The notes beneath the pieces are model-generated. The model ran no database searches and was not told where the DNA came from. It saw only the letters and a program-made list of their open reading frames with translations. Below, piece after piece: positions 1 through 5,488 of a stretch of 9,567 nucleotides of DNA. A program made the position numbers and the translations under genes. How positions within the stretch are numbered: the stretch's first letter is position 1; the number at the start of each line of letters is the position of its first letter. The stretch lies in NCBI GenBank assembly GCA_041584055.1, contig JBFHER010000149.1, forward strand, positions 1-9,567, given 5' to 3'. This stretch comes from JBFHER01 sp041584055 (lineage in GTDB: Bacteria; Bacteroidota; Bacteroidia; Bacteroidales; UBA5342).

Positions 1-377
1 ACGAAATCTGGATTTCCAAGGACTACCTCAACCTTTCCTTCACCTTTGTCTTTTAAAATGATTTTACATGGTAAGAATAAACCAATGTTAGGTTCTTTTT
101 CAATGGCTGCAAGCGCGTACTTCGGATTGCATACCCCCAATACCCGATAGGGTTTCAGGTTACTCCCCATTTTTTCATTGATCTTTTGCTCCATGTCCAT
201 GCTTGATACAATGCCAAATCCTACAGTCTTTAATGCATCAGCAGTTTTTTGCTGAACCTCGTCCATGCTTCCACTTATGACTTTGCTGCTATAATAGTCT
301 GCTTTTTTTTCGCCAGCCAAAAGGGAAAAACTAACTAAACTTAGAACAATGAGTGATAAAGTTGCTTTTGTTTTCAT
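1..377 (-). CDS. Exported DUF302 family protein, C-terminus cut by window edge
   Basis: Reading leftward from an ATG at 377 gives 125 residues with no stop before the edge, so the C-terminus lies outside. Residues 1-21 form a Sec signal peptide (MKTK, then a Leu/Val/Ser-rich core ending LLA, with likely cleavage before GEKK). There is no lipobox Cys, so a soluble periplasmic protein is likely. The rest matches DUF302: a GFGIVSSMDM segment (53-62), KPYRVLGVCNP (75-85) and IGLFLPCKI (98-106), with the family's two conserved cysteines at C83 and C104. The biochemical role of DUF302 is not established; the cysteine pair might bind metal or cycle as a disulfide (inference). The start codon lies inside a 13-bp inverted repeat. 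The gene is downstream of rluF on the same strand, 86 bases away. Family call is confident, function unknown. Confidence 0.85.
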   Translation of the reverse strand, partial: MKTKATLSLIVLSLVSFSLLAGEKKADYYSSKVISGSMDEVQQKTADALKTVGFGIVSSMDMEQKINEKMGSNLKPYRVLGVCNPKYALAAIEKEPNIGLFLPCKIILKDKGEGKVEVVLGNPDF

Positions 378-411
378 TTGTGTGTTTTTAATTTTAAAAC
401 AAATGAAAACA
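369..411 (-). repeat. 13-bp perfect inverted repeat spanning the DUF302 start codon
   Basis: Arms TGTTTTCATTTGT (369-381) and ACAAATGAAAACA (399-411) are exact reverse complements around a 17-base AT-rich loop. The DUF302 ATG (377-375) is inside the proximal arm. A transcript starting upstream could fold this stem and bury the start codon. The distal arm also holds TTCATTTG on the minus strand (407-400), one mismatch from the Bacteroidetes -7 consensus TAnnTTTG, so an operator or a chance arrangement around the promoter is the alternative. Confidence 0.55.
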
Positions 412-463
412 GGAATGGTTTATTAAATATATAGAAAATTATATATAATAGATAAGGTCTGAT

Positions 464-1186
464 TTATTCTACCGTCTTTATGGATTTGGAGAGGAGGTGA
501 TTGATATTGTTTAATTCGTTTTTTGTAAAGTAACGCCATTGACCGATTTCAACATCCAATTTAATGTTCATAATGCGTACGCGTTTTAATTTTGTAACTT
601 CAAAATTTAGGTGTGTACACATGCGACGAATCTGACGATTTAACCCTTCGGTAAGTATTATCTTAAAATTGTATGAATCAAGCTTTTCAACGTAACATTT
701 CTTTGTGATTGTATCCAAAATAGGAATGCCATTGGACATTTTTCGGATGAATTGTTTTGTGATGGGTTTATTGACAGAAACAATGTATTCCTTTTCATGA
801 TTATTTCCTGCACGCAGAATTTTGTTTACAATGTCGCCATCGTTGGTTAGAAAAATCAAGCCTTCACTGGGTTTATCCAGTCTGCCGATGGGAAAGATGC
901 GTTTCGGGTGGTTGATGAAAGCAATGATATTATTTTTTTCGCCCTCAATGTCTGTGGTACAAACAATGCCCACAGGTTTGTTGAAGGCAATGTAAATGAA
1001 ATCATCTGCGGGGCTTGATATTAAAATGCCATCCACCCGAATTTCGTCTTCTGAAGATACTTTGCTTCCTTGTTCAGGAAGCAAGCCATTGATGGTGATT
1101 CGCGACTCATCAATCAGCTTGTCAGCCGCTCTGCGAGAGCAGTAGCCAACTTCACTAAGGTATTTGTTGATGCGTGTTAATCCCAT
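464..1186 (-). CDS. rluF: 23S rRNA pseudouridine synthase, RluF-type
   Basis: This 240-residue protein is in the RsuA/RluB/E/F family and most resembles RluF, which isomerises U2604 (and less so U2605) in the 23S rRNA peptidyl-transferase region. An S4 RNA-binding domain occupies about residues 4-60 (RINKYLSEVGYCSRRAADKL). The synthase domain follows, with FNKPVGIV (68-75), the catalytic motif GRLDKPSEGLIFLTNDGD at 101-118 with Asp104 as the expected nucleophile, and GLNRQIRRMC (181-190). The stretches NKILRAGN.HEKEY and RIMN are shared with E. coli RluF. It is about 50 residues shorter than E. coli RluF because it lacks the basic C-terminal tail, a small difference from the enterobacterial form. 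It stands alone between the cold-shock gene and the DUF302 gene. A palindrome lies about 30 bases upstream of its start. Confidence 0.92.
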   Translation of the reverse strand: MGLTRINKYLSEVGYCSRRAADKLIDESRITINGLLPEQGSKVSSEDEIRVDGILISSPADDFIYIAFNKPVGIVCTTDIEGEKNNIIAFINHPKRIFPIGRLDKPSEGLIFLTNDGDIVNKILRAGNNHEKEYIVSVNKPITKQFIRKMSNGIPILDTITKKCYVEKLDSYNFKIILTEGLNRQIRRMCTHLNFEVTKLKRVRIMNIKLDVEIGQWRYFTKNELNNINHLLSKSIKTVE

Positions 1187-1214
1187 TCAATAGTGTTATG
1201 ATTGTTTTTCCACA

Positions 1215-1229
1215 ATACCTTCAAGGTAT
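1215..1229. promoter_or_regulatory. Odd-centred palindrome upstream of rluF
   Basis: ATACCTT-C-AAGGTAT is a perfect 7-bp inverted repeat with a single central base, ending 29 bases upstream of the rluF ATG. One-base loops do not make good RNA hairpins, so a DNA-binding operator is more plausible than a terminator. No matching regulator is visible, so the assignment is tentative. Confidence 0.25.
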
Positions 1230-1339
1230 CAGGATGCATCACGCCCTATTAATTAAAATAAGGAAACGTACTTCAATCAATAACGAATGAGTTTATTGGA
1301 ATAAATACCAGCGTAAAATCAAAAAATAAGATAGAATTG

Positions 1340-1792
1340 TTATTTATCTAGCTTAACGCGAACTGCCATTAACCCTTTGGGACCTTTTTCTGTCTCAAAA
1401 AGAACTGCATTTCCTTCTTTGATTTCGTCGATGGTGTTGTTGATGTGGACAAAGATACTGTCCTTTGTTTGTGAATCGCGGATAAAACCAAACCCTTTTG
1501 CGTCGTTGAAAAATGAAACGGTTCCTTTTCGAACAAAGTCTTCTTCTTCTTTGTCTTCGCTTCGTCGAACGCTGACCTCAATGTCTTCCGCTTTGATTTT
1601 AGACTTTTTTGTTAAGTCAGGTGGCGTGTCAACGATTTGTCCGTTTTCATCTACCCAGGCGATCATATCGTCAAGGCTGCTTTTCTTTTCGCCTTCTTTT
1701 CGCTCCAGTTTTCGCTTTTCTTTTTCTTTGCGCTTTTTGTCTTTCTTTTGTTGAACTTCTTTCTTGTTGAATGATTGTTGTGATCTGGCCAT
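1340..1792 (-). CDS. Cold-shock-domain protein with basic N-terminal tail
   Basis: The 150-residue protein has two parts. Residues 1-37 are very rich in Lys, Arg and Glu (repeats like KKDKKRKEKEKRKLERKEG), probably disordered or a charged helix that contacts nucleic acid. Residues 38-85 are an acidic linker. The C-terminal 65 residues (about 87-150) form a cold-shock OB fold starting RKGTVSFFND, with RNP1 KGFGFI (99-104), RNP2 SIFVHI (112-117), and the closing IKEGNAVLFETEKGPKGLMAV. Such proteins bind single-stranded RNA and act as cytoplasmic RNA chaperones or antiterminators. The tail makes it about twice the length of CspA (about 70 residues); similar tailed forms are familiar in Bacteroidetes. 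It is monocistronic, with a possible promoter about 110 bases upstream giving a long leader, as many csp mRNAs have. The start follows the MARSQQSFNKKE beginning typical of these tailed forms. Confidence 0.88.
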   Translation of the reverse strand: MARSQQSFNKKEVQQKKDKKRKEKEKRKLERKEGEKKSSLDDMIAWVDENGQIVDTPPDLTKKSKIKAEDIEVSVRRSEDKEEEDFVRKGTVSFFNDAKGFGFIRDSQTKDSIFVHINNTIDEIKEGNAVLFETEKGPKGLMAVRVKLDK

Positions 1793-1825
1793 AAATTTCT
1801 AATTCCGAATTGACTTGATTTTAAT

Positions 1826-1850
1826 TTATCATCTAAAAAAAGTATGATAA
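1826..1850 (-). promoter_or_regulatory. Hairpin in putative leader of cold-shock gene
   Basis: TTATCAT (1826-1832) and ATGATAA (1844-1850) are perfect 7-bp inverted arms around an 11-base loop, 33 bases upstream of the cold-shock ATG. Leaders of csp genes are known to fold in temperature-dependent ways, so a regulatory stem is possible. It is AT-only apart from one pair and may be chance. Confidence 0.25.
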
Positions 1851-1904
1851 GTTAATACGTTGGTTAATAATAGATTTGAGAAAGTGTGCAATGATGACTC
1901 TTTG

Positions 1905-1932
1905 CAAAAATAGAAAGTGAATAGAACTCAAA
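1905..1932 (-). promoter_or_regulatory. Candidate Bacteroidetes-type promoter for the cold-shock gene
   Basis: On the minus strand TATTTTTG (1912-1905) fits the -7 consensus TAnnTTTG, with a TTTG (1932-1929) upstream. The spacer is 16 bases, shorter than the usual 19-21. Transcription would start near 1898 and leave a leader of about 105 bases. The match is short in AT-rich DNA, so support is modest. Confidence 0.3.
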
Positions 1933-2125
1933 TTCCCAAATCAGAATCTTGGTCAAAGCTACACAATTATTTTCATTGAACAGGAAAATTAATTCTTTAA
2001 ATGAACTTTTATGGGCTGGACAGTCTTTTTTTTACAATTTACAGCGAATAATAAAGCACTTTCAATCACTTTTGAAAAATGTAAATAAGGTCAATTAAGT
2101 TCCTTCTCTCTCGTTTGCCAACCAA

Positions 2126-2611
2126 TTAGTGGGTGTGCGTGTGGGTATGAAAATAACTGTTTTCAAACTTATGTACTGTTTTTCGAAGGGCAGAGATCAG
2201 TTCTAGATCTGTTGATTGCTTGCTTTTCATTGCATACACGGATATTTGGTGAAGCAAGGCCAGCTGATTGGTATATTTTGCATACGCTTCAACATCAGAA
2301 GGTTCCACTATTTTAATTCGCTGATGGAGAAAATACTGACTGACAATTTCCTGTATTTTTACCGCGTGTTCTTCCTTGTTAACAACCCAACGTACGAGCT
2401 GATTGTAATTCTTGTCACCGGCTTTTGATAATTCATCGATTGACTTCATTGATTTTTCTACGGTTTCAATGTGTTCGTAGATCAGGGCAATGCGTATGGA
2501 ATCTCCGTAAATACCACAAGGGACCTCACAGTGCGCAAATGTGTTTGGCTGATAACTTACCAATAACGTGAGAACCAGTCCTATTGAAAATACTATTCTT
2601 TTTGTTTTCAT
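2126..2611 (-). CDS. sodN: Nickel superoxide dismutase with Sec signal peptide and His-rich tail
   Basis: The 161-residue protein dismutates superoxide to O2 and H2O2 using a mononuclear Ni centre. Residues 1-26 are a Sec signal peptide (MKTKRIVFS, then a Leu/Val core ending NTFA). The next residues are HCEVPCGIY (27-35), the Ni-SOD hook HCxxPCGxY. His27, Cys28 and Cys32 equal His1, Cys2 and Cys6 of the mature Streptomyces enzyme, and Tyr35 equals Tyr9. The following region (about 40-150) is all helical, with the NYNQLVRWVVNKEEHAVKIQ segment typical of family members outside Streptomyces. Mature length would be 135 against about 117 for Streptomyces; part of the excess is a terminal HTHTHTH (155-161). 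Export implies action in the periplasm. No sodX-like maturation peptidase is adjacent, consistent with signal peptidase freeing His27. It is divergent from the hydrogenase operon. Ni-SOD identity is strong; the role of the tail is unknown. Confidence 0.9.
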   Translation of the reverse strand: MKTKRIVFSIGLVLTLLVSYQPNTFAHCEVPCGIYGDSIRIALIYEHIETVEKSMKSIDELSKAGDKNYNQLVRWVVNKEEHAVKIQEIVSQYFLHQRIKIVEPSDVEAYAKYTNQLALLHQISVYAMKSKQSTDLELISALRKTVHKFENSYFHTHTHTH

Positions 2612-2926
2612 GCTTCTTTTATTTTCGATTTTAATTAAAAAACAAACATTACGGGAAGTTGTTTAAAGGAACATTGGAATAAATCAACAGTCGCCTTTTT
2701 TTTAGCCAGGTTCACTGAATTGTTCAAGTTCATTAAAGTAACACCCCTTAAACCTTTTCGTTGAGTACTACGGCACCTTATTAGAGAAAAATTTCATTAT
2801 TTAGATTATTTCTGAATTGCCTCTGTAACAGTAATAAACAACAGAATAAACACAATTTCACATATATTTGTAATGTTGTGGAAGTGACAAAATAATTAGG
2901 GGAATTTAGCACGTAATCAGCCATAA
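2612..2926. other. Divergent intergenic region between sodN and the hydrogenase operon
   Basis: This 315-base AT-rich region holds no supportable gene. It must carry the promoters for sodN (leftward) and the operon (rightward). On the minus strand TAATGTTTG (2651-2643) resembles a -7 element with one extra spacer base, 31 bases before the sodN ATG, and the following TTAATTAAAA is like that upstream of the DUF302 gene. Rightward, TATATTTG at 2863-2870 is a clean -7 match. Confidence 0.6.
2851..2880 (+). promoter_or_regulatory. Candidate -7 element and surrounding imperfect palindrome of the hydrogenase operon
   Basis: TATATTTG (2863-2870) fits TAnnTTTG and would start transcription near 2877, about 50 bases before the first ATG. 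No good -33 TTTG is seen at the expected distance. The element sits in an imperfect 30-bp palindrome from CACAA (2851-2855) to TTGTG (2876-2880), in which I count 11 of 15 complementary pairs. This is suggestive of a repressor or redox-factor operator over the promoter, but AT-richness raises the chance of coincidence. Confidence 0.35.
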
Positions 2927-3271
2927 ATGAGGCTTACAGAAGTAATAGATAGTTTGGACGCAAGGGTGATTTGCGGAGAAGATTTCATCGACAGGGAGGT
3001 TAATTTTGGCTTTGCTTCAGATCTGATGAGCGATGTATTGACTTTGGATACCAGTAACATGTTGTTGATTACGGGGATGTCGAATTTGCAGACCATACGC
3101 ACGGCGGAGATGGCCGAAATTCGTGAGATTGTTTTCGTGAGAAATAAAGAAGTGACACGCGAGATGTGTGAACTTGCAAGAGAAAATGGGATGGTGTTAT
3201 TATCATGTTCCAAATCAATGTTCAGGGCAGTGTCAATACTGCATGAACAGGGGATGAAACCAATTTATTAA
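2927..3271 (+). CDS. DRTGG domain protein 1 (hydrogenase-locus accessory)
   Basis: This 114-residue, soluble, single-domain protein begins with the pattern MRLTEVIDSLDARVICGED and continues with GFASDLMSDVL (28-38), which is typical of stand-alone DRTGG-like proteins in [FeFe]-hydrogenase loci. The rest alternates beta strands and helices (MLLITGMSNLQTIRTAEM, then REIVFVRNKEV). DRTGG domains also occur in phosphotransacetylases and CBS-type pyrophosphatases, where they are suspected ligand-binding or regulatory units; the ligand here is unknown. It is a paralogue of the DRTGG gene starting at 5086: they share LTxVxxxLDxxVxCGED and the SDLxSDV core. It is the first gene of the operon and ends one base before the next start, so the two are probably translationally coupled. 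Family assignment is good; function is inferred only from context. Confidence 0.85.
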   Translation: MRLTEVIDSLDARVICGEDFIDREVNFGFASDLMSDVLTLDTSNMLLITGMSNLQTIRTAEMAEIREIVFVRNKEVTREMCELARENGMVLLSCSKSMFRAVSILHEQGMKPIY

Positions 3272-3272
3272 T

Positions 3273-3692
3273 ATGCGTTTTGAATATACAGTTGCAGGAG
3301 GGGATTTTGTTAATGCCGGAAAAGCTTCAAGCCAGGTTAAAAAGGTTTTGAAGCAGTTGGGGGTGGATGCAAAAATAGTGCGAAAGGCTGTAATTGCTTT
3401 GTATGAGGCTGAAGTGAATATTGTGGCCCATGCGCATAAGGGCACCATTAAAATTGACATAACAAAAGAACGCATCCGGATGATTTTGGAGGATGAAGGG
3501 CCTGGGATACCTGACATTGATCTGGCCATGAAGAAAGGATTTTCAACTGCCTCCAACGAAGTGCGTGCCATGGGTTTTGGAGCAGGGATGGGCTTGCCAA
3601 ACATTCAGAATAACACGGATAGCATGGAATTGGAGAGTGAAGTGGGAAAGGGAACGAAATTAACCATTATAACAAAATTAATACGGGATTGA
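3273..3692 (+). CDS. RsbW-like serine kinase / GHKL ATP-binding protein 1
   Basis: This 139-residue protein is a stand-alone HATPase_c domain like anti-sigma factor kinases (RsbW/SpoIIAB). The N box is visible as E45 and N49 in LYEAEVNIVAHA, the G1 box as DEGPGI (74-79), the G2 box as GFGAGMGLP (101-109) and the G3 box as GKGT (125-128). There is no dimerisation or phosphoacceptor His domain and no membrane segment, so it is not a classical sensor kinase. In partner-switch systems such proteins phosphorylate a Ser/Thr on a small antagonist protein. No STAS or PP2C partner is encoded in this window, and the target could be one of the neighbouring DRTGG proteins (inference). It lies one base after DRTGG protein 1 and 18 bases before the hydrogenase-like gene. 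Confidence 0.88.
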   Translation: MRFEYTVAGGDFVNAGKASSQVKKVLKQLGVDAKIVRKAVIALYEAEVNIVAHAHKGTIKIDITKERIRMILEDEGPGIPDIDLAMKKGFSTASNEVRAMGFGAGMGLPNIQNNTDSMELESEVGKGTKLTIITKLIRD

Positions 3693-3710
3693 ATCGGTTA
3701 AAATAACAGA

Positions 3711-5099
3711 ATGCAAAAGGATTTTTTTCATGCCATAGAAATTGATTACGACAAATGCATTGGTTGTGCACATTGCATGAAAGTGTGCCCTACCGAAGCA
3801 ATACGTATTCTTGATGGGAAGGCAGTTTTGAATCCGAACCGATGTGTTGACTGTGGAGAATGTTTTAAGGTTTGTCCGGTGGATGCCTATTCCGTAAGGG
3901 ATGATGATCCTCAGAACATGTTTCAGTTCGATTACAGAGTTGCCTTGTTTCCTTCTGTTTTTTTCGGGCAGTTTCCTGAGTCATATTCCATTACCCAGGT
4001 ACGTAGCATTCTTCTTGATATGGGGTTTACACATATTTATGAGATCGAGGCAGGCATCGATTTATTGAAGGATGAGATGATCAAAATGGTGGCAGATCCG
4101 GATCGTGAGAAACCCGTGATTTCATCTTTTTGTCCTGCAGTTGTTCGATTGATTCAGGTTAAGTACCCATCGCTGGTTGACAACATATCTCCGCTCCACG
4201 CACCGGCGGATGTGGCAGCACTGTATTATAAAGAAAAACTGGCAGAAGAGGGACTTCCCCGTGATAAAATCGGCATGTTTTATGTTACACCCTGTGCCGC
4301 TAAAATTGCGGCAGTGAAGAGCCCTGTGGGTGAGAAAAAATCTGTAATTGATGGTGTGATCAACCTGGATCGTGTTTATAACATGGTTTATCTTGAATTA
4401 AAAAATCAGGGCGCTACCAATACAAAACGCATCAGGAAAGATATCCTGGATGATACTTCAATACGTTGGCCTTTAACCAATGGCGAAGCAAAAAACATCA
4501 AGGGACGTGCCATGTCAATTGACGGTGTTAAAAATGTGATGGAGTTTCTGGATATTGTTGAGACAGAAGGAGTAAAAGACATTGATTTTCTGGAACTAAG
4601 AGCATGTGATGAGTCTTGTGCAGGTGGCATTTTAAACTGTGAGAACAGATTTATTGCGGTGGAACGCATCAATAACCGGGCTCGGAAAAACAGAGCCCTG
4701 ATTATGGAGGATGAAGCCATTGAGCGGCAAACATTTGACGACTTAAAACATGTTTTGGCGGATCAGATTTTCCTGCCTGAACCTTTAATGCCACGTTCAA
4801 TAGTTCTGGATGAAGATCTGGAAAAAGCAATGAAAAAAATGACCCGGGCAAGAGATCTTATGTGTTTTTTGCCTGGAATTGATTGTGGCGCCTGTGGTTG
4901 CCCCAATTGCCAGGCCCTGGCAGAAGATATTGTGAGCAAAAAAGCTAATTTGTCGCATTGCATTTTTATGCAACGGCAAATGGAAAAACATAAGCAATTA
5001 AGTCCCGATAGGGCTTTTCGTATCATTGAGAAAGTGTGGGGAGAATCCCGACTGGATAAAGATTGCAGTAAAAAAGGTGCAAAAAATGAAACTAACTGA
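3711..5099 (+). CDS. Putative sensory [FeFe]-hydrogenase-like Fe-S protein (group D type)
   Basis: The 462-residue protein has three parts. Residues 8-60 are a two-cluster ferredoxin domain (C16, C19, C22, C26 and C45, C48, C51, C55). Residues about 75-355 are an [FeFe]-hydrogenase large-subunit domain. Its H-cluster motifs are altered but recognisable: SSFCP (138-142) for TSCCP, TPCAAK (193-198) for MPCxxK, and ELRACDESCAGG (295-306) for ExMxCxxGCxxG. The four cluster cysteines are C141, C195, C299 and C303. The proton-relay Cys of catalytic enzymes is replaced by Phe140. Residues 388-417 form a further 4Fe-4S domain, LPGxxCGxCGxPxC (C392, C395, C400) plus C417. This layout fits the putative sensory group D hydrogenases found beside catalytic HydA, such as T. 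maritima TM1421. It lacks the usual C-terminal small-subunit extension. It may sense H2 or redox state for the adjacent kinase-like proteins (inference). Confidence 0.85.
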   Translation: MQKDFFHAIEIDYDKCIGCAHCMKVCPTEAIRILDGKAVLNPNRCVDCGECFKVCPVDAYSVRDDDPQNMFQFDYRVALFPSVFFGQFPESYSITQVRSILLDMGFTHIYEIEAGIDLLKDEMIKMVADPDREKPVISSFCPAVVRLIQVKYPSLVDNISPLHAPADVAALYYKEKLAEEGLPRDKIGMFYVTPCAAKIAAVKSPVGEKKSVIDGVINLDRVYNMVYLELKNQGATNTKRIRKDILDDTSIRWPLTNGEAKNIKGRAMSIDGVKNVMEFLDIVETEGVKDIDFLELRACDESCAGGILNCENRFIAVERINNRARKNRALIMEDEAIERQTFDDLKHVLADQIFLPEPLMPRSIVLDEDLEKAMKKMTRARDLMCFLPGIDCGACGCPNCQALAEDIVSKKANLSHCIFMQRQMEKHKQLSPDRAFRIIEKVWGESRLDKDCSKKGAKNETN

Positions 5100-5424
5100 T
5101 GTTGTAAAAGCATTGGATCTGAAGGTGTTCTGTGGCGAAGACCAACTGGAGAAAGAAGCAAAAGGTGGTTATGTCTCTGATCTATTGTCAGATGTGATGG
5201 GAAGCGGAAAGGAAAGTCAGATATGGATTACCATCCAGAATCATAAAAACGTGGTGGCAATCGCTTCTCTGAAAGACATGGCTGCAATTATTCTTCCCAA
5301 AGGAATCAAGCCGGACGAAGCCATGTTAAGTCATGCTTTTGATGAAGAAATACCTGTTTTTGGAACCCGGGAAGAAGTCTTCTCAGTGGCAGGAAAACTC
5401 TTTCTGTTGCTTGGTGACGAATAA
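5086..5424 (+). CDS. DRTGG domain protein 2 (hydrogenase-locus accessory)
   Basis: This 112-residue protein is a paralogue of the operon's first gene: MKLTDVVKALDLKVFCGEDQ then YVSDLLSDVMG align with that protein. I chose the ATG at 5086 because homology starts at MKLTDVV and an AAGGTG lies just before it. An in-frame ATG at 5026 would add 20 residues with no family similarity, lying fully inside the previous gene. The chosen start overlaps the hydrogenase-like gene by 14 bases, implying translational coupling. The body (IWITIQNHKNVVAIASLKDMAAIILP, then FDEEIPVFGTREEVF) predicts alternating strands and helices. A regulatory ligand-binding or scaffold role is likely but unproven; having two divergent copies suggests a heterodimer or two distinct partners. 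Confidence 0.87.
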   Translation: MKLTDVVKALDLKVFCGEDQLEKEAKGGYVSDLLSDVMGSGKESQIWITIQNHKNVVAIASLKDMAAIILPKGIKPDEAMLSHAFDEEIPVFGTREEVFSVAGKLFLLLGDE

Positions 5425-5437
5425 ACGGTTGGATTAA

Positions 5438-5472
5438 GGCATCAATGAGGTTTGGGCACAGGATGCCTCATT
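5438..5472 (+). repeat. Intercistronic inverted repeats before the PHP gene
   Basis: AATGAGG (5444-5450) and CCTCATT (5466-5472) form a perfect 7-bp stem with a 15-base loop. GGCATC (5438-5443) and GATGCC (5462-5467) form an overlapping 6-bp alternative, so the two stems exclude each other. There is no trailing U-tract, so it is not a typical terminator. It lies in the 64-base gap between DRTGG protein 2 and the PHP gene and may tune stability or coupling of the polycistronic mRNA. Confidence 0.35.
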
Positions 5473-5488
5473 CTTTGAATGTAATACC

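Larger units (their letters stand above)
1793..2125. other. Intergenic region between sodN and the cold-shock gene
   Basis: This 333-base AT-rich stretch has no convincing gene on either strand. It holds a candidate minus-strand promoter for the cold-shock gene near 1905-1932 and a hairpin near 1826-1850 in its putative leader. It also holds a weak TTTCAA/TTGAAA inverted repeat (2060-2077) and a T8 run near 2026. No strong terminator for sodN is visible. Confidence 0.6.

Noticed and set aside
1377..1754. Open frame on the plus strand opposite the cold-shock gene
   Set aside because: It is the antisense of a well-recognised cold-shock domain; its Ser/Phe-rich translation reflects the Lys/Glu-rich gene on the other strand.
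1871..1878. TAGATTTG matching the -7 consensus on the plus strand
   Set aside because: No plus-strand gene follows for about 1 kb; short motif chance hit in AT-rich DNA.
2060..2077. TTTCAA/TTGAAA inverted repeat downstream of sodN as a terminator
   Set aside because: The stem is only six weak pairs and lacks a U-tract in the sodN direction.
2917..3604. Open frames on the minus strand across the DRTGG and ATPase genes
   Set aside because: They overlap confidently assigned plus-strand genes with full motifs and show no recognisable domain.
4678..4698. GGGCTC/GAGCCC hairpin with 9-base loop
   Set aside because: It lies within the hydrogenase-like coding region, has no U-tract, and such six-base arms arise by chance.
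5026..5085. In-frame upstream ATG that would extend DRTGG protein 2 by 20 residues
   Set aside because: The extra residues lie entirely within the preceding gene and do not resemble the family; similarity to the paralogue begins at the ATG at 5086.
3711..5099. Calling this protein the catalytic hydrogenase of the operon
   Set aside because: The relay Cys is replaced by Phe and the motifs are degenerate, while a catalytic-type HydA with NuoG-like N-terminal domains begins at 9116.
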